From contig VOPT01000041.1 of assembly GCA_009594865.1 (NCBI GenBank), positions 1 through 64,000 on the forward strand: DNA of 64,000 nucleotides. The letters are read 5' to 3'. Shown in pieces: positions 43,259 to 50,800 of the stretch. Both the position numbers and the translations under genes were made by a program. The DNA is from Nitrospira sp. (lineage in GTDB: Bacteria > Nitrospirota > Nitrospiria > Nitrospirales > Nitrospiraceae). The notes under the pieces were generated by a model. The model made no database searches, was not told the origin of the DNA, and saw only the letters and a program-made list of their open reading frames with translations. Each line of letters starts with the position of its first letter. Positions within the stretch are counted from its first letter, which is position 1.

Positions 43259-43903
43259 GTGACAAAAATTCTTGTCGTGGATGATCACGCGGTGGTTCGA
43301 CAAGGCGTCAAACAAATCCTCAACGAGCAGTTTCAAGGCGCCGTCATCGGCGAAGCTCGCAACGCGGAGGAGATGATCGACCGGATCAGGAAATTCACTT
43401 GGGACATCGTGGTGCTCGACGTCGGCATGCCGGGGAAAAGCGGCCTCGATGCGCTCAAGGACCTCAAGCAAGTCTGTCCGAAACTTCCCGTGCTGGTGCT
43501 CAGCGCCTACCCCGAAGATCAATTGGCCCGACGCATGCTCAAAGCGGGAGCCTCCGGGTATCTGACCAAAGACAGTGCTCCGAACGAATTAGTCCAAGCG
43601 CTCAAAAAGATCCTGGGAGGCGGAAAATTTGTGAGCGCCTCCATGGCGGAATTACTCGTCGCCAACCTGAATGAGGAAGCGGGCAGACCGTTGCACGAGA
43701 TGCTCTCCGACCGCGAGTACCAAGTCATGTGTTTGATTGCGGTCGGTAAAAGCCTCAAGGAGATCGCGGATGACCTGTGCGTGGGGATCAGCACCGTCAA
43801 TACCTACCGCGCGCGGATCCTCGAAAAAATGCAGTTCAAGAACAATACCGAATTGACGCATTACGCCCTCGAGAATCGTCTGGTCAACCGTCTTGTGTCC
43901 TGA
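43259..43903 (+). CDS. NarL/LuxR-family response regulator
   Basis: The open frame begins at GTG 43187 in a GTGA overlap with the kinase. The likely start is GTG 43259, which has GGAG six bases upstream and gives the standard MTKILVVDDHAVVRQG beginning; ATG 43247 is an alternative. The product is about 214 residues. Its receiver carries Asp54 in VVLDVGMPGKSG and KDSAPNELVQA. The LuxR helix-turn-helix reads LSDREYQVMCLIAVGKSLKE, then IADDLCVGISTVNTYRARIL. It is the output of the preceding kinase pair. Targets are unknown. Confidence 0.92.
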   Translation: MTKILVVDDHAVVRQGVKQILNEQFQGAVIGEARNAEEMIDRIRKFTWDIVVLDVGMPGKSGLDALKDLKQVCPKLPVLVLSAYPEDQLARRMLKAGASGYLTKDSAPNELVQALKKILGGGKFVSASMAELLVANLNEEAGRPLHEMLSDREYQVMCLIAVGKSLKEIADDLCVGISTVNTYRARILEKMQFKNNTELTHYALENRLVNRLVS

Positions 43904-44006
43904 CCGCCCTCAGACTCTATTCATGCCCCTCTGTCGGAATTCGTAGCATAAACGGCGACAGCGCCTCCTGCCAGAACGGCGACACGCATTTTGCGCAAAG
44001 GGCGAT

Positions 44007-44034
44007 GGTGTACAGGCTCTCCAAGAGGTACACC
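44007..44034. repeat. Inverted repeat in the gap after the two-component operon
   Basis: GGTGTAC (44007-44013) and its exact complement GTACACC (44028-44034) flank 14 bases that contain a further CTCT/AGAG pairing. The sequence could fold as a bulged hairpin or act as a palindromic operator. It lies about 120 bases upstream of the small gene at 44154. The rest of the 43904-44153 gap shows nothing else. Confidence 0.4.
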
Positions 44035-44153
44035 TAGCACTGTCGCGTCTCGTTAAGTCCGCTGAGTCGCCCCGGAGACCGGAGCGGCAGAGGGGATTGA
44101 ATTCGCACCCTTGAGAAGGCGCCGTGCAGTGCACCCCAAAAGGGAACGATCAC

Positions 44154-44453
44154 ATGACCACGCTCGACGACATAGAGGAATTGATTACTCGAGAACTGAC
44201 ACGACGCGGAGCCTGCACGCTGGAAGCCCTGGCCCAGCAACTTCACACCTGTACCTGGAATCAGGTCTTCATGGCGGTGGACATCCTGTCACGCCAGGGG
44301 ACGCTCGTTCTGCGCCCCCTGGCTCGCTTCCAGTACATGGTGTCCCTCCCACGCTCGGGAGCGAATGCTGTGCACCATGTCGTCCCCATCACAAACACGT
44401 CCGTGGGGATCGCTGCAATGGACCAGGTGATGAATAAGGAGGCCCACCGATGA
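44154..44453 (+). CDS. Small winged-helix-like protein of unknown function
   Basis: ATG 44154 follows AAAGGGAACG at a fair distance; the frame extends ten codons upstream. The 99-residue product begins MTTLDDIEELITRELTRRGA. The first 70 residues read like a winged-helix DNA-binding domain: ACTLEALAQQLHTCTWNQVF, then MAVDILSRQGTLVLRPL and a final beta hairpin RFQYMVSLP. A regulatory role is likely but unproven. It overlaps the next gene by ATGA. Confidence 0.6.
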   Translation: MTTLDDIEELITRELTRRGACTLEALAQQLHTCTWNQVFMAVDILSRQGTLVLRPLARFQYMVSLPRSGANAVHHVVPITNTSVGIAAMDQVMNKEAHR

Positions 44454-44878
44454 CTCCCATGATGCACCCTATCAAGCAAGCGGGAAGATCACGAGTCATG
44501 ATTGTCGATTCTGCGATGCAGTTCGGGCTCAAATTGGCCGATTGCCTGGCCACCAGAGGGTACCATGCCGTACTGGTGCGAGACCTGGAGTCCACACTCC
44601 CGCAACTCGGCGAAATTCAGCCGGAAGCCATTCTTCTCAGTCACGATTCCGGTGGGTCCCTCCGCGACGCTCCGGCGATGGATGCACTCCGTACCGTCAA
44701 CGCGCTGTGTCCGCACGCGCCTGTTCTTGCCCTCACACCGTCGCTGCGCTCTCCCCTAAGCAGCGTCTCTCAGTCCATCGACGCACTTCCTACGGAACCT
44801 GCCGGCCTCCCGCGGGAACATCCGGTGGAAGAGGTGCTCCTGACGACGCTCGGCATACCCTGCATCCGGCTTCAGTAA
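44450..44878 (+). CDS. Receiver-like protein lacking the phospho-acceptor Asp
   Basis: The 142-residue protein has the alternating strand-helix pattern of a response-regulator receiver: RVMIVDSAMQFGLKLADCLATR as first strand and helix, AILLSHDSGGSLRD where the acceptor strand should be, and PVLALTP. The acceptor position is Ser in ILLSHD, and only one of the N-terminal acidic residues (VDS) remains. It therefore seems unable to be phosphorylated in the normal way, and may bind partners constitutively. It overlaps the preceding small gene by ATGA. Confidence 0.55.
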   Translation: MTPMMHPIKQAGRSRVMIVDSAMQFGLKLADCLATRGYHAVLVRDLESTLPQLGEIQPEAILLSHDSGGSLRDAPAMDALRTVNALCPHAPVLALTPSLRSPLSSVSQSIDALPTEPAGLPREHPVEEVLLTTLGIPCIRLQ

Positions 44879-44931
44879 CGTACCTTCATAGACACACCTC
44901 AGACGCCGCTGATCGGCAAGGAGTAGTCATC

Positions 44932-45249
44932 ATGCCAGAACGGAATGCACCGTCACCTGCCGCCGATGAACCCATACGCAACATCTCTCGAGGCGCCACC
45001 AGCAGAGCGATACCCAAACGGAAAGACCGGCTCCAGCCGTCCCCGCAGGCCGAAAGCTCAGATACCACCGACGAGATCAGAACACGAATCGAACGGCTGG
45101 CCTACACGCTCTATCAGCAGCGAGGGCATCAGGACGGCTACGACTGGGAAGATTGGCTGGAGGCGGAACGACGAGTTCAGGCAGCGGCCGGCCCGCAAGA
45201 CGGAGCAGGCTCCGGTCAGTTGGGGACCCGTTCGTTTCATCGCGCCTGA
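44932..45249 (+). CDS. DUF2934-family small protein
   Basis: AAGGAG precedes ATG 44932. The 105-residue product has a disordered basic N-terminus (about 1-50) and a C-terminal DUF2934 helix pair: EIRTRIERLAYTLYQQRGHQ, then DGYDWEDWLEAERRVQ. DUF2934 proteins are common in soil and water bacteria. Their function is unknown; the R-x-AY-x-LYxxRG...DWLxAE pattern is diagnostic. The longer frame starting at 44542 lies within the preceding gene and is not supported. Confidence 0.8.
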   Translation: MPERNAPSPAADEPIRNISRGATSRAIPKRKDRLQPSPQAESSDTTDEIRTRIERLAYTLYQQRGHQDGYDWEDWLEAERRVQAAAGPQDGAGSGQLGTRSFHRA

Positions 45250-45291
45250 GACGGCGCTGCGCAACGCACCGACTACCTGAGGGAGAACATC

Positions 45292-45699
45292 ATGATGCTG
45301 TGTCCTGCGACTCATTGCGGCCAAATGATGGAAACTGACGTGCGTGCCGGATATGACCCCTGTAGCGGTCTTGAATGCCTGCATTGTCCTCGCTGTGGAC
45401 ATCGCGGCATGAAAGCCCGGGATGGCGTACAACTCCTCTTCACGGGACAACATGAATACGTGTTCAGCTATGGTCCCTCCTTATCTCATCTCAAGGTGGT
45501 CCTCTCCATGGTCGCCATGAACCTGTTTCGCACGCAGGGGATGGCTCCAGCTCAATTGGCGGCCCATGTTGCAGACTGGGCCCTGCTCATGGGACAGGTC
45601 TGCGGGACGGTGCGCTTCGCCGGCGACCTGGTCCTTTCAAGCTGTTATGAATATTGCCGGCGCCAGGCGACGAAAAGCCCCGCCGTCTCATCGCTCTAA
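45292..45699 (+). CDS. Small Cys-rich, probably zinc-binding protein
   Basis: A GAGGGAG sequence supports the ATG at 45292 (or the next codon). The 135-residue protein has clustered cysteines in the first 40 residues (LCPATHC, then ECLHCPRCGHRG), suggesting a zinc ribbon. A hydrophobic, helical region follows (SHLKVVLSMVAMNLF) and more cysteines come near the end (SSCYEYC). I do not recognise the family. It lies in a run of small genes between two LuxR-type regulators. Confidence 0.6.
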   Translation: MMLCPATHCGQMMETDVRAGYDPCSGLECLHCPRCGHRGMKARDGVQLLFTGQHEYVFSYGPSLSHLKVVLSMVAMNLFRTQGMAPAQLAAHVADWALLMGQVCGTVRFAGDLVLSSCYEYCRRQATKSPAVSSL

Positions 45700-45722
45700 G
45701 GGCTACCTTCGGCAAGTCATTC

Positions 45723-46427
45723 ATGAACGATCCACGCCCAAGCCATGCCCCAGTCACGGTGGGAATTGTCAGCAAACACCACCTGGTACGCATCGGCCTC
45801 CAAGCGGCGCTGACCTCACAGCCCCATATACAGCTCGTAGGCGAAGCGACGGGCGCGCTCGATGCGGAGAAGCTTGTCGCGCGAGCGCATCCCCGTGTGC
45901 TCGTCATCGAGATGGCGCCCGATATCGATATGAGAGAGTTGGTGCGAGCCGTCAAGGCATCCGTCCCGACGACGCGCATCATTGTCATCAGCGGTATCGA
46001 GGACACGCCTGACGGCGCAGGATCCGTCTCGTCCGGGATCGACGGCATTGTCTTGACCATGCAGCCACCGGTGGTGTTGCTGGCTACGATCCACCACGTG
46101 TGCTGTCTCCGGGCCACCATGACCGTCTACGATCGCAACGCGCGAAGCCATCGGACACCAATGGACGCGACCAGACGCGAGGATTCTCCGCCATCCCCCT
46201 CGACACCATCCCCTGATGCATCCTTAACCGGTCGAGAACGGGAGATCATCGGATTGATTGGTCAAGCCCTCTCCAACAAAGAGATTGCCGCTCGGTTATG
46301 CATTTCCAGTATCACCGTCCGCCATCACCTCACCAGCATTTTTGAAAAGTTCGACGTGAATAGCCGCCAGCAGCTTCTGCTCCGGGCCTATGAGCATGGC
46401 CTGGTCACACTCAGGGCCTACCACTGA
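45723..46427 (+). CDS. LuxR-family regulator with degenerate receiver (Glu at acceptor position)
   Basis: The 234-residue protein starts at ATG 45723. A receiver-like domain (about 11-130) shows VSKHHLVRIGLQAAL where VDDH is expected, so the acidic pair is gone. VLVIEMAP has Glu63 at the acceptor Asp position. A polar linker and a LuxR helix-turn-helix (about 170-230, LTGREREIIGLIGQALSNKE plus IAARLCISSITVRHHL) follow. Glu can mimic phospho-Asp, so it may be always active or respond to partners. No Shine-Dalgarno is evident. Confidence 0.85.
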   Translation: MNDPRPSHAPVTVGIVSKHHLVRIGLQAALTSQPHIQLVGEATGALDAEKLVARAHPRVLVIEMAPDIDMRELVRAVKASVPTTRIIVISGIEDTPDGAGSVSSGIDGIVLTMQPPVVLLATIHHVCCLRATMTVYDRNARSHRTPMDATRREDSPPSPSTPSPDASLTGREREIIGLIGQALSNKEIAARLCISSITVRHHLTSIFEKFDVNSRQQLLLRAYEHGLVTLRAYH

Positions 46428-46591
46428 CCCGGCGCCAGAAAGGACGATTCGAGCACCATATCGGACAACTCATCAGCGGGCGTGCGGAGGGCTCCGTCGC
46501 TGAGACGGGAAATCAGGCCATTGGTCCAGGCAACAGCCGAGGGCGCATCAGAATAATCGCGGGGACATACCGCGTGAGTCGCCCGGACGAT

Positions 46592-47215
46592 TCAGGCGAC
46601 CACCGCTTTCTGCTTGAGAAATTCCATGAGGTCGGAGAAGGAACCGTCGCGAAGGATCCGGGAAAACTGTGCATGGTACGTCGCAACGATACTGGCACCG
46701 TCGATACTGACGTCATTGATCAGCCACCGCCCGGACCGCCGGACGACAGAAAACCCGATCTTGGTATCGACCTCTCGGCCCGCCGGGGCCACCATGACCT
46801 GTGTTTCCGCATCATCGCCTTGTTCCGAGAGATAGGCTACCTGGGGAATCGAATAATCGCGCAGCTTATCGGCCAAATCATCGCGGAGGACCTGCACAAA
46901 CAGTCGCGTGAACTGCCTGCGATCGGCAATCGTGGCCTTCTCGCTCCCCTCGCCTAATGCGCGTTGCGCCATTTCCTCAAAATTGAATGCGCGCCGCACC
47001 ACCTGCTCGATTTCCCACTGGCGCTGCGCGGAACGGCTGGTCTCCTTGAGTTCGGTCAGCAGGTAGAGCAAGTCCTTCATCGTGACCTGAACGGCCTCGG
47101 TCGGCGTCTGGGCCGCATGGCCGGGATTTGGCGCCAGCATCATCGTTAGAACAACGGCCAAGCACCATACCGTAACTGGAGAGCGCCTTTTCATCCCAAC
47201 CAGCTTGTTCCCCAT
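46592..47215 (-). CDS. mlaC: MlaC/Ttg2D-like periplasmic phospholipid-binding protein
   Basis: The start is either ATG 47213-47215, behind a GGAGG that is very close, or ATG 47192-47194; both give a signal peptide (SPVTVWCLAVVLTMMLA, cleavage near GHAAQ). The mature part has the MlaC fold marks VVRRAFNFEEMAQRALGE, RRQFTRLFVQVLRDDLADKL, KIGFSVVRRSGRWLINDVSI and YHAQFSRILRDGSFSDLMEF. MlaC ferries phospholipids between the outer-membrane and inner-membrane Mla complexes. It is encoded 13 kb from mlaEFD, with which it should work. Confidence 0.92.
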   Translation of the reverse strand: MGNKLVGMKRRSPVTVWCLAVVLTMMLAPNPGHAAQTPTEAVQVTMKDLLYLLTELKETSRSAQRQWEIEQVVRRAFNFEEMAQRALGEGSEKATIADRRQFTRLFVQVLRDDLADKLRDYSIPQVAYLSEQGDDAETQVMVAPAGREVDTKIGFSVVRRSGRWLINDVSIDGASIVATYHAQFSRILRDGSFSDLMEFLKQKAVVA

Positions 47216-47394
47216 ACCTCCGCCTTTCCGTCCAGGGATTCCTGTCAACGGGCTATGGTACCGGCCCTCAAAACCACCCGTCAAGCACGTGAATTTACGG
47301 CCTCGCGGCCGGTGGCTGACGTCAGAAACAAGCTCTCCGCCTGCAGATGATGACGTTTTCGGAAATTCTCTTTTCCTCCCAGCCCCACCTTCGG

Positions 47395-47400
47395 TATACT
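47395..47400 (+). promoter_or_regulatory. Candidate -10 box for the transglycosylase gene
   Basis: TATACT ends seven bases before ATG 47407. No ribosome-binding site is visible, so a leaderless transcript is possible. No good -35 box is seen at the expected distance. Confidence 0.3.
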
Positions 47401-47406
47401 CCCGCC

Positions 47407-48654
47407 ATGCTCACTCGACGATGGGTCCTCCTGCTGCTCAGTCTCGCCGCCCCGATGCTATTTTCCGGATGTGAAACCACCGACAAAATGCTCGGAGCCG
47501 CCGAACGGGCCGTCGGCAGCACGACCGGCAGAACGGTTCTGGACATCGTCCACGGCAAGGATCCGGCCGATATCGCACGACAACGGGTCGAACAGTACGG
47601 TCGAGACCCCCAGGCATTGCTTCGAGATCTCCGGACCATTCAACGCGACTTCCAAGCCTTGATGGCGGCGTTGACCGGAGAAGTCGGCAAGAAATGGGGC
47701 ACGAAGGAGGTCAAATTACCCGAGCAGAAAAAATACGTGAAGTACACCCAGAACTACCGCAGCCGGGCGATCGTGGACTTCGATGCCGGGAACATTCTCA
47801 TCGAGACCCTTGACGAGAAGGACCCTCGATCGAGCTTGAAGAATGCCGTCGTCACCACGCTCTTGACCCCTAACGATCCGCGCAGCGTCGACCTGTTTTC
47901 GGACAAAGAAATCACCCTGACCGGCGACAAGGAACCCTACCTGCTTGGCCTGGTGCTGAATCAGACCGGCAAGCCGGTTCGTACGCCGACGGAGGCGGAA
48001 CAATTCGCGGAGTCGCTCCTGACCAAAAGCACGACCCGGACGGTCGAACAGGAGAATGGCGCCAAAACCGCCCATCTCGTCACCATCCCCATGGTGACCA
48101 ACTTCTCACATAAACAGGCTGAGAAATATCGTACCGTGGTGGCCCAGTTTGCCGAGCGATACCAGATCAGCCCCAGTCTCGTCTTTGCAATTATCCGCAC
48201 GGAGAGCAATTTTAATCCCTTTGCCGTGAGTTCCGCCCCCGCCTACGGATTGATGCAATTGGTGCCCACGAGCGGAGGGAGGGATGCCTATCGTAAAGCG
48301 AAAGGCGAAGACAAAGCCCCGTCCCGGGATTACCTGTTCGATCCTGACAACAACATCGAATTGGGCACGGCGTATCTCAACGTGTTGACCTACTCTCAAC
48401 TGGACGACGTCACCGACATGGTGTCGCGGGAATACTGCGTCATCTCGGCCTACAATACCGGCGCCGGCAACGTGTTTAAAACCTTTGCCAAGGATCAACG
48501 GACCGCGTTACAGCAGATCAACGGCCTTCAGCCGTCCACCCTCTATGACCGGCTTCGCAGCGGCCTTCCTTACCAGGAGACACGGGACTATCTCGCCAAA
48601 GTCGTCGGGTTCCGCAAGCAGTTCGTCGTGATCGGCGCAAACGGCGCTCAATAA
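47407..48654 (+). CDS. Membrane-bound lytic murein transglycosylase (MltC-like lipoprotein)
   Basis: Starting at ATG 47407 the protein has a lipoprotein signal (LTRRWVLLLLSLAAPMLFSG then Cys). An MltC-type N-terminal domain (about 25-230) and a C-terminal SLT domain (about 245-415) follow, with catalytic Glu in FAIIRTESNFNPFAVSS, then AYGLMQLVPTSGG and SAYNTGAGNV. MltC-type enzymes cleave peptidoglycan glycan strands, forming 1,6-anhydro ends, from the outer membrane's inner leaflet. Its 415 residues fit MltC. It is divergent from mlaC across a short gap. Confidence 0.92.
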   Translation: MLTRRWVLLLLSLAAPMLFSGCETTDKMLGAAERAVGSTTGRTVLDIVHGKDPADIARQRVEQYGRDPQALLRDLRTIQRDFQALMAALTGEVGKKWGTKEVKLPEQKKYVKYTQNYRSRAIVDFDAGNILIETLDEKDPRSSLKNAVVTTLLTPNDPRSVDLFSDKEITLTGDKEPYLLGLVLNQTGKPVRTPTEAEQFAESLLTKSTTRTVEQENGAKTAHLVTIPMVTNFSHKQAEKYRTVVAQFAERYQISPSLVFAIIRTESNFNPFAVSSAPAYGLMQLVPTSGGRDAYRKAKGEDKAPSRDYLFDPDNNIELGTAYLNVLTYSQLDDVTDMVSREYCVISAYNTGAGNVFKTFAKDQRTALQQINGLQPSTLYDRLRSGLPYQETRDYLAKVVGFRKQFVVIGANGAQ

Positions 48655-48757
48655 CCTCGCACCGGCTCCACTGACCTTTCCCATACCATTCTGTTCAGGA
48701 TTCTGGCTTATTCGAGCTGCCGCGTGCGGAAGATAACCTCAGCGCACCACGGTGGGG

Positions 48758-49507
48758 TCAGATCCCGATGACGAGCCGTACCGGGTTCACACGTTCGCTC
48801 AACCCAAACTTCAATTCACCGGTCAGATCGTCGGGATTGTAGTAGGTCCCGAATAACCGATCCCAGATCGTCAACAGCGCGCCCAGATTTTTCAGTTGAT
48901 GCGCCGGGTCGCTGCTGTGGTGAATATGATGATAGCGCGGAGTCACGAACACCCATTCCAGCCAGGACGACTTCCAGGTGACATTCACGTGCATCCAATT
49001 GTTCCGCACAATATGCTCCACCATGATGACCTGGAATGCCCAGCCGGAAGCGTCGTGCAGGAACGGAAGGGCCAGGACATAGGTCAGATTGAAGAGCGCA
49101 ATATGCGGGATCGTGGTGCGAATGCCAGCCAGCCAGTAGAGAGAGGTCGGTGAATGATGCCATCGGTGAACGGGCCAGACGAGCCTGGTGTGCATGAGCC
49201 GGTGGACCCAATAGAGGCCGAAGTCTTCGACAATATAAAACAGCAAGAGTTTTCCCGCTGTGGGCAGATTGTAGAGGGCGACGGGAAGATATTGGGGAAC
49301 TGGAATTCGATCAGTCACCTGCACGACCGATAGGAACGACAGGTTATACACGCCCAGCGCAAGGAGGTCGCGCCAGAAAACGGCACGGTAGGGAATCGGC
49401 CGCGCCGGCTTGAGCCATTCGGCGGCAAAAAACAGCAGACCGATACTCCAAAACAACAGATAGGGATTGAGCATGTCTCGGGTTAGATCAAGGTGGCGCC
49501 AAGGCAA
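48758..49507 (-). CDS. Sterol desaturase/fatty acid hydroxylase-family membrane enzyme
   Basis: The 249-residue membrane protein has the eight-histidine pattern of the fatty acid hydroxylase superfamily: HRLMH, HRWHH, NNWMHVNV and HHIHH. Four to five membrane segments are visible. Start may be ATG 49505-49507 or ATG 49472-49474 (MLNPYLLFWSIGLLF); neither has a strong ribosome-binding site. Members use a di-iron centre to hydroxylate or desaturate lipids such as sterols, carotenoids or alkyl-glycerols. The substrate here is not known. Confidence 0.88.
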   Translation of the reverse strand: MPWRHLDLTRDMLNPYLLFWSIGLLFFAAEWLKPARPIPYRAVFWRDLLALGVYNLSFLSVVQVTDRIPVPQYLPVALYNLPTAGKLLLFYIVEDFGLYWVHRLMHTRLVWPVHRWHHSPTSLYWLAGIRTTIPHIALFNLTYVLALPFLHDASGWAFQVIMVEHIVRNNWMHVNVTWKSSWLEWVFVTPRYHHIHHSSDPAHQLKNLGALLTIWDRLFGTYYNPDDLTGELKFGLSERVNPVRLVIGI

Positions 49508-50119
49508 TGGGTTGCGCTTCGCTCATCCTCCAACCAGGGCGGTTGAAGCCGTTTCTTGTACGGTACACGACAGCAGAAATTTTGTGAAGAAATTCACGTC
49601 TAACAGCGATGCTGATGATGTTCTGATACTGGGCCAGACTAGCTCTGTTCAGGGCGTCATCGGCGGGAGAGCTATGCGTTTAATGCTCGGGCAATGCACG
49701 AGATCGATCAGGCCGTGCGTACCTCGGCCGACAATCACAGGAGAAATAATAACGACAGCTTTCATCAGAGTGGAACCTATGCCCCGCTTCACATTCAAAA
49801 TGACACAGGGGCTGCCCGTCATTGGTGTATGTCGCCACTCGACATCCTACGGCATTCTTGCCGCATCGTCCTAGCAATGACGCGTCGATCGGGACGAGGC
49901 AGGTTGTTCTAAGATCCATCGCCGTCTCATCACTCCATCATCACGTTTCCCTCAGCCCGACGCTCAGTATGTCGCGGGACTTCGTCTCTAGCCATCTAGG
50001 TGTTTCACTAGTAAGGACCCTGCCCAGAACCATCTATAGTGGATTCGTACCGGGCGGCATCGGGTCGATGTGGCCGAGGGATGCGTGTGACCTACGATTG
50101 AACGGAGAAGGAGTCGCGG
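49508..50119. other. Gene-poor gap before the trehalose operon
   Basis: This 610-base stretch has only low-quality short frames on both strands. I see no tRNA, no repeat and no terminator. The operon's first ribosome-binding site (GAGAAGGAG) sits at its right end. A TATAGT box at 50035-50040 could be a -10 element for the operon but lacks a good -35 box. It may contain remnants of decayed genes. Confidence 0.4.
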
Positions 50120-50797
50120 ATGGTGGCGCTAACGGCGGAGGCCCCGTTTGCATTCATCGGGTGCAGCGAACTGCAGGAAAGTATCGCGCATCAAGCGGAT
50201 GATGAAAAGGCACTGGCTGAGCTCATCGAGGAGGTGCCGCTGGATTCCATCCATTTCCACACGCACAGCTATTTTCTTCGCCATGGATTGATCGAAGGCG
50301 CCTATCCCAACGACTTTGCGCAATGGGTCGTGATGCAAATCGGGGATCACGTCCTGGGCGAGCGTCTGGCGATCCTTGACCCTTTCGACTATCCGGATTT
50401 GGAAAACCTGCGAGAGGAACTCATTTCCATCATCGACGACCATCTCTCCCGCAGCCCCATCATCCCGAGGGTGGTGTTCGGCCAACCGTTCCATTTCAAG
50501 CGCTCCAGGATTCTCGAAGTCCCCATCGGTCTCGAGGCGCGCACGCTGCAAGAGTTTCGCGACATTGTGACGGACATCGATGTGAGCAGCATCTACTACC
50601 ATATGTTCGAAGCGCACTTTCGATTACGACGGGCAGAAAACGATTTTTCAGCCTGGCTCCGCACCAGCCTGAGATTGACGAATCTGGCTGACCGCATCCG
50701 CGCGATCAATCCTTACCAGGGCAGTCTGGAGCGCCTCCGGTCCAAACTCATCAGCGCATGTGATGATGTTCTGACGAGCGAGTCGGCGAAGAGCTGA
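50120..50797 (+). CDS. DUF5752-family protein
   Basis: GAGAAGGAG precedes the ATG. The 225-residue soluble protein begins LTAEAPFAFIGCSELQESIA and contains HFHTHSYFLRHGLIEGAYPN, DFAQWVVMQIGDHVLGERLA and SSIYYHMFEAHFRLRRAEND, repeats of a pattern with conserved His, Arg and aromatic residues. I assign DUF5752 from memory; the family is found with trehalose/alpha-glucan genes in Nitrospira-like bacteria. Its function is unknown. The two similar segments with HxHxxxYFLRH and YYHMFEAHFR suggest an internal duplication. It starts the trehalose operon, three bases before treS. Confidence 0.72.
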   Translation: MVALTAEAPFAFIGCSELQESIAHQADDEKALAELIEEVPLDSIHFHTHSYFLRHGLIEGAYPNDFAQWVVMQIGDHVLGERLAILDPFDYPDLENLREELISIIDDHLSRSPIIPRVVFGQPFHFKRSRILEVPIGLEARTLQEFRDIVTDIDVSSIYYHMFEAHFRLRRAENDFSAWLRTSLRLTNLADRIRAINPYQGSLERLRSKLISACDDVLTSESAKS

Positions 50798-50800
50798 TCC

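Noticed and set aside
49680..49919. Minus-strand frame of 79 codons with several cysteines, in the gap before the trehalose operon
   Set aside because: The cysteine spacing is not regular, no ribosome-binding site is present and nothing in it is recognisable.
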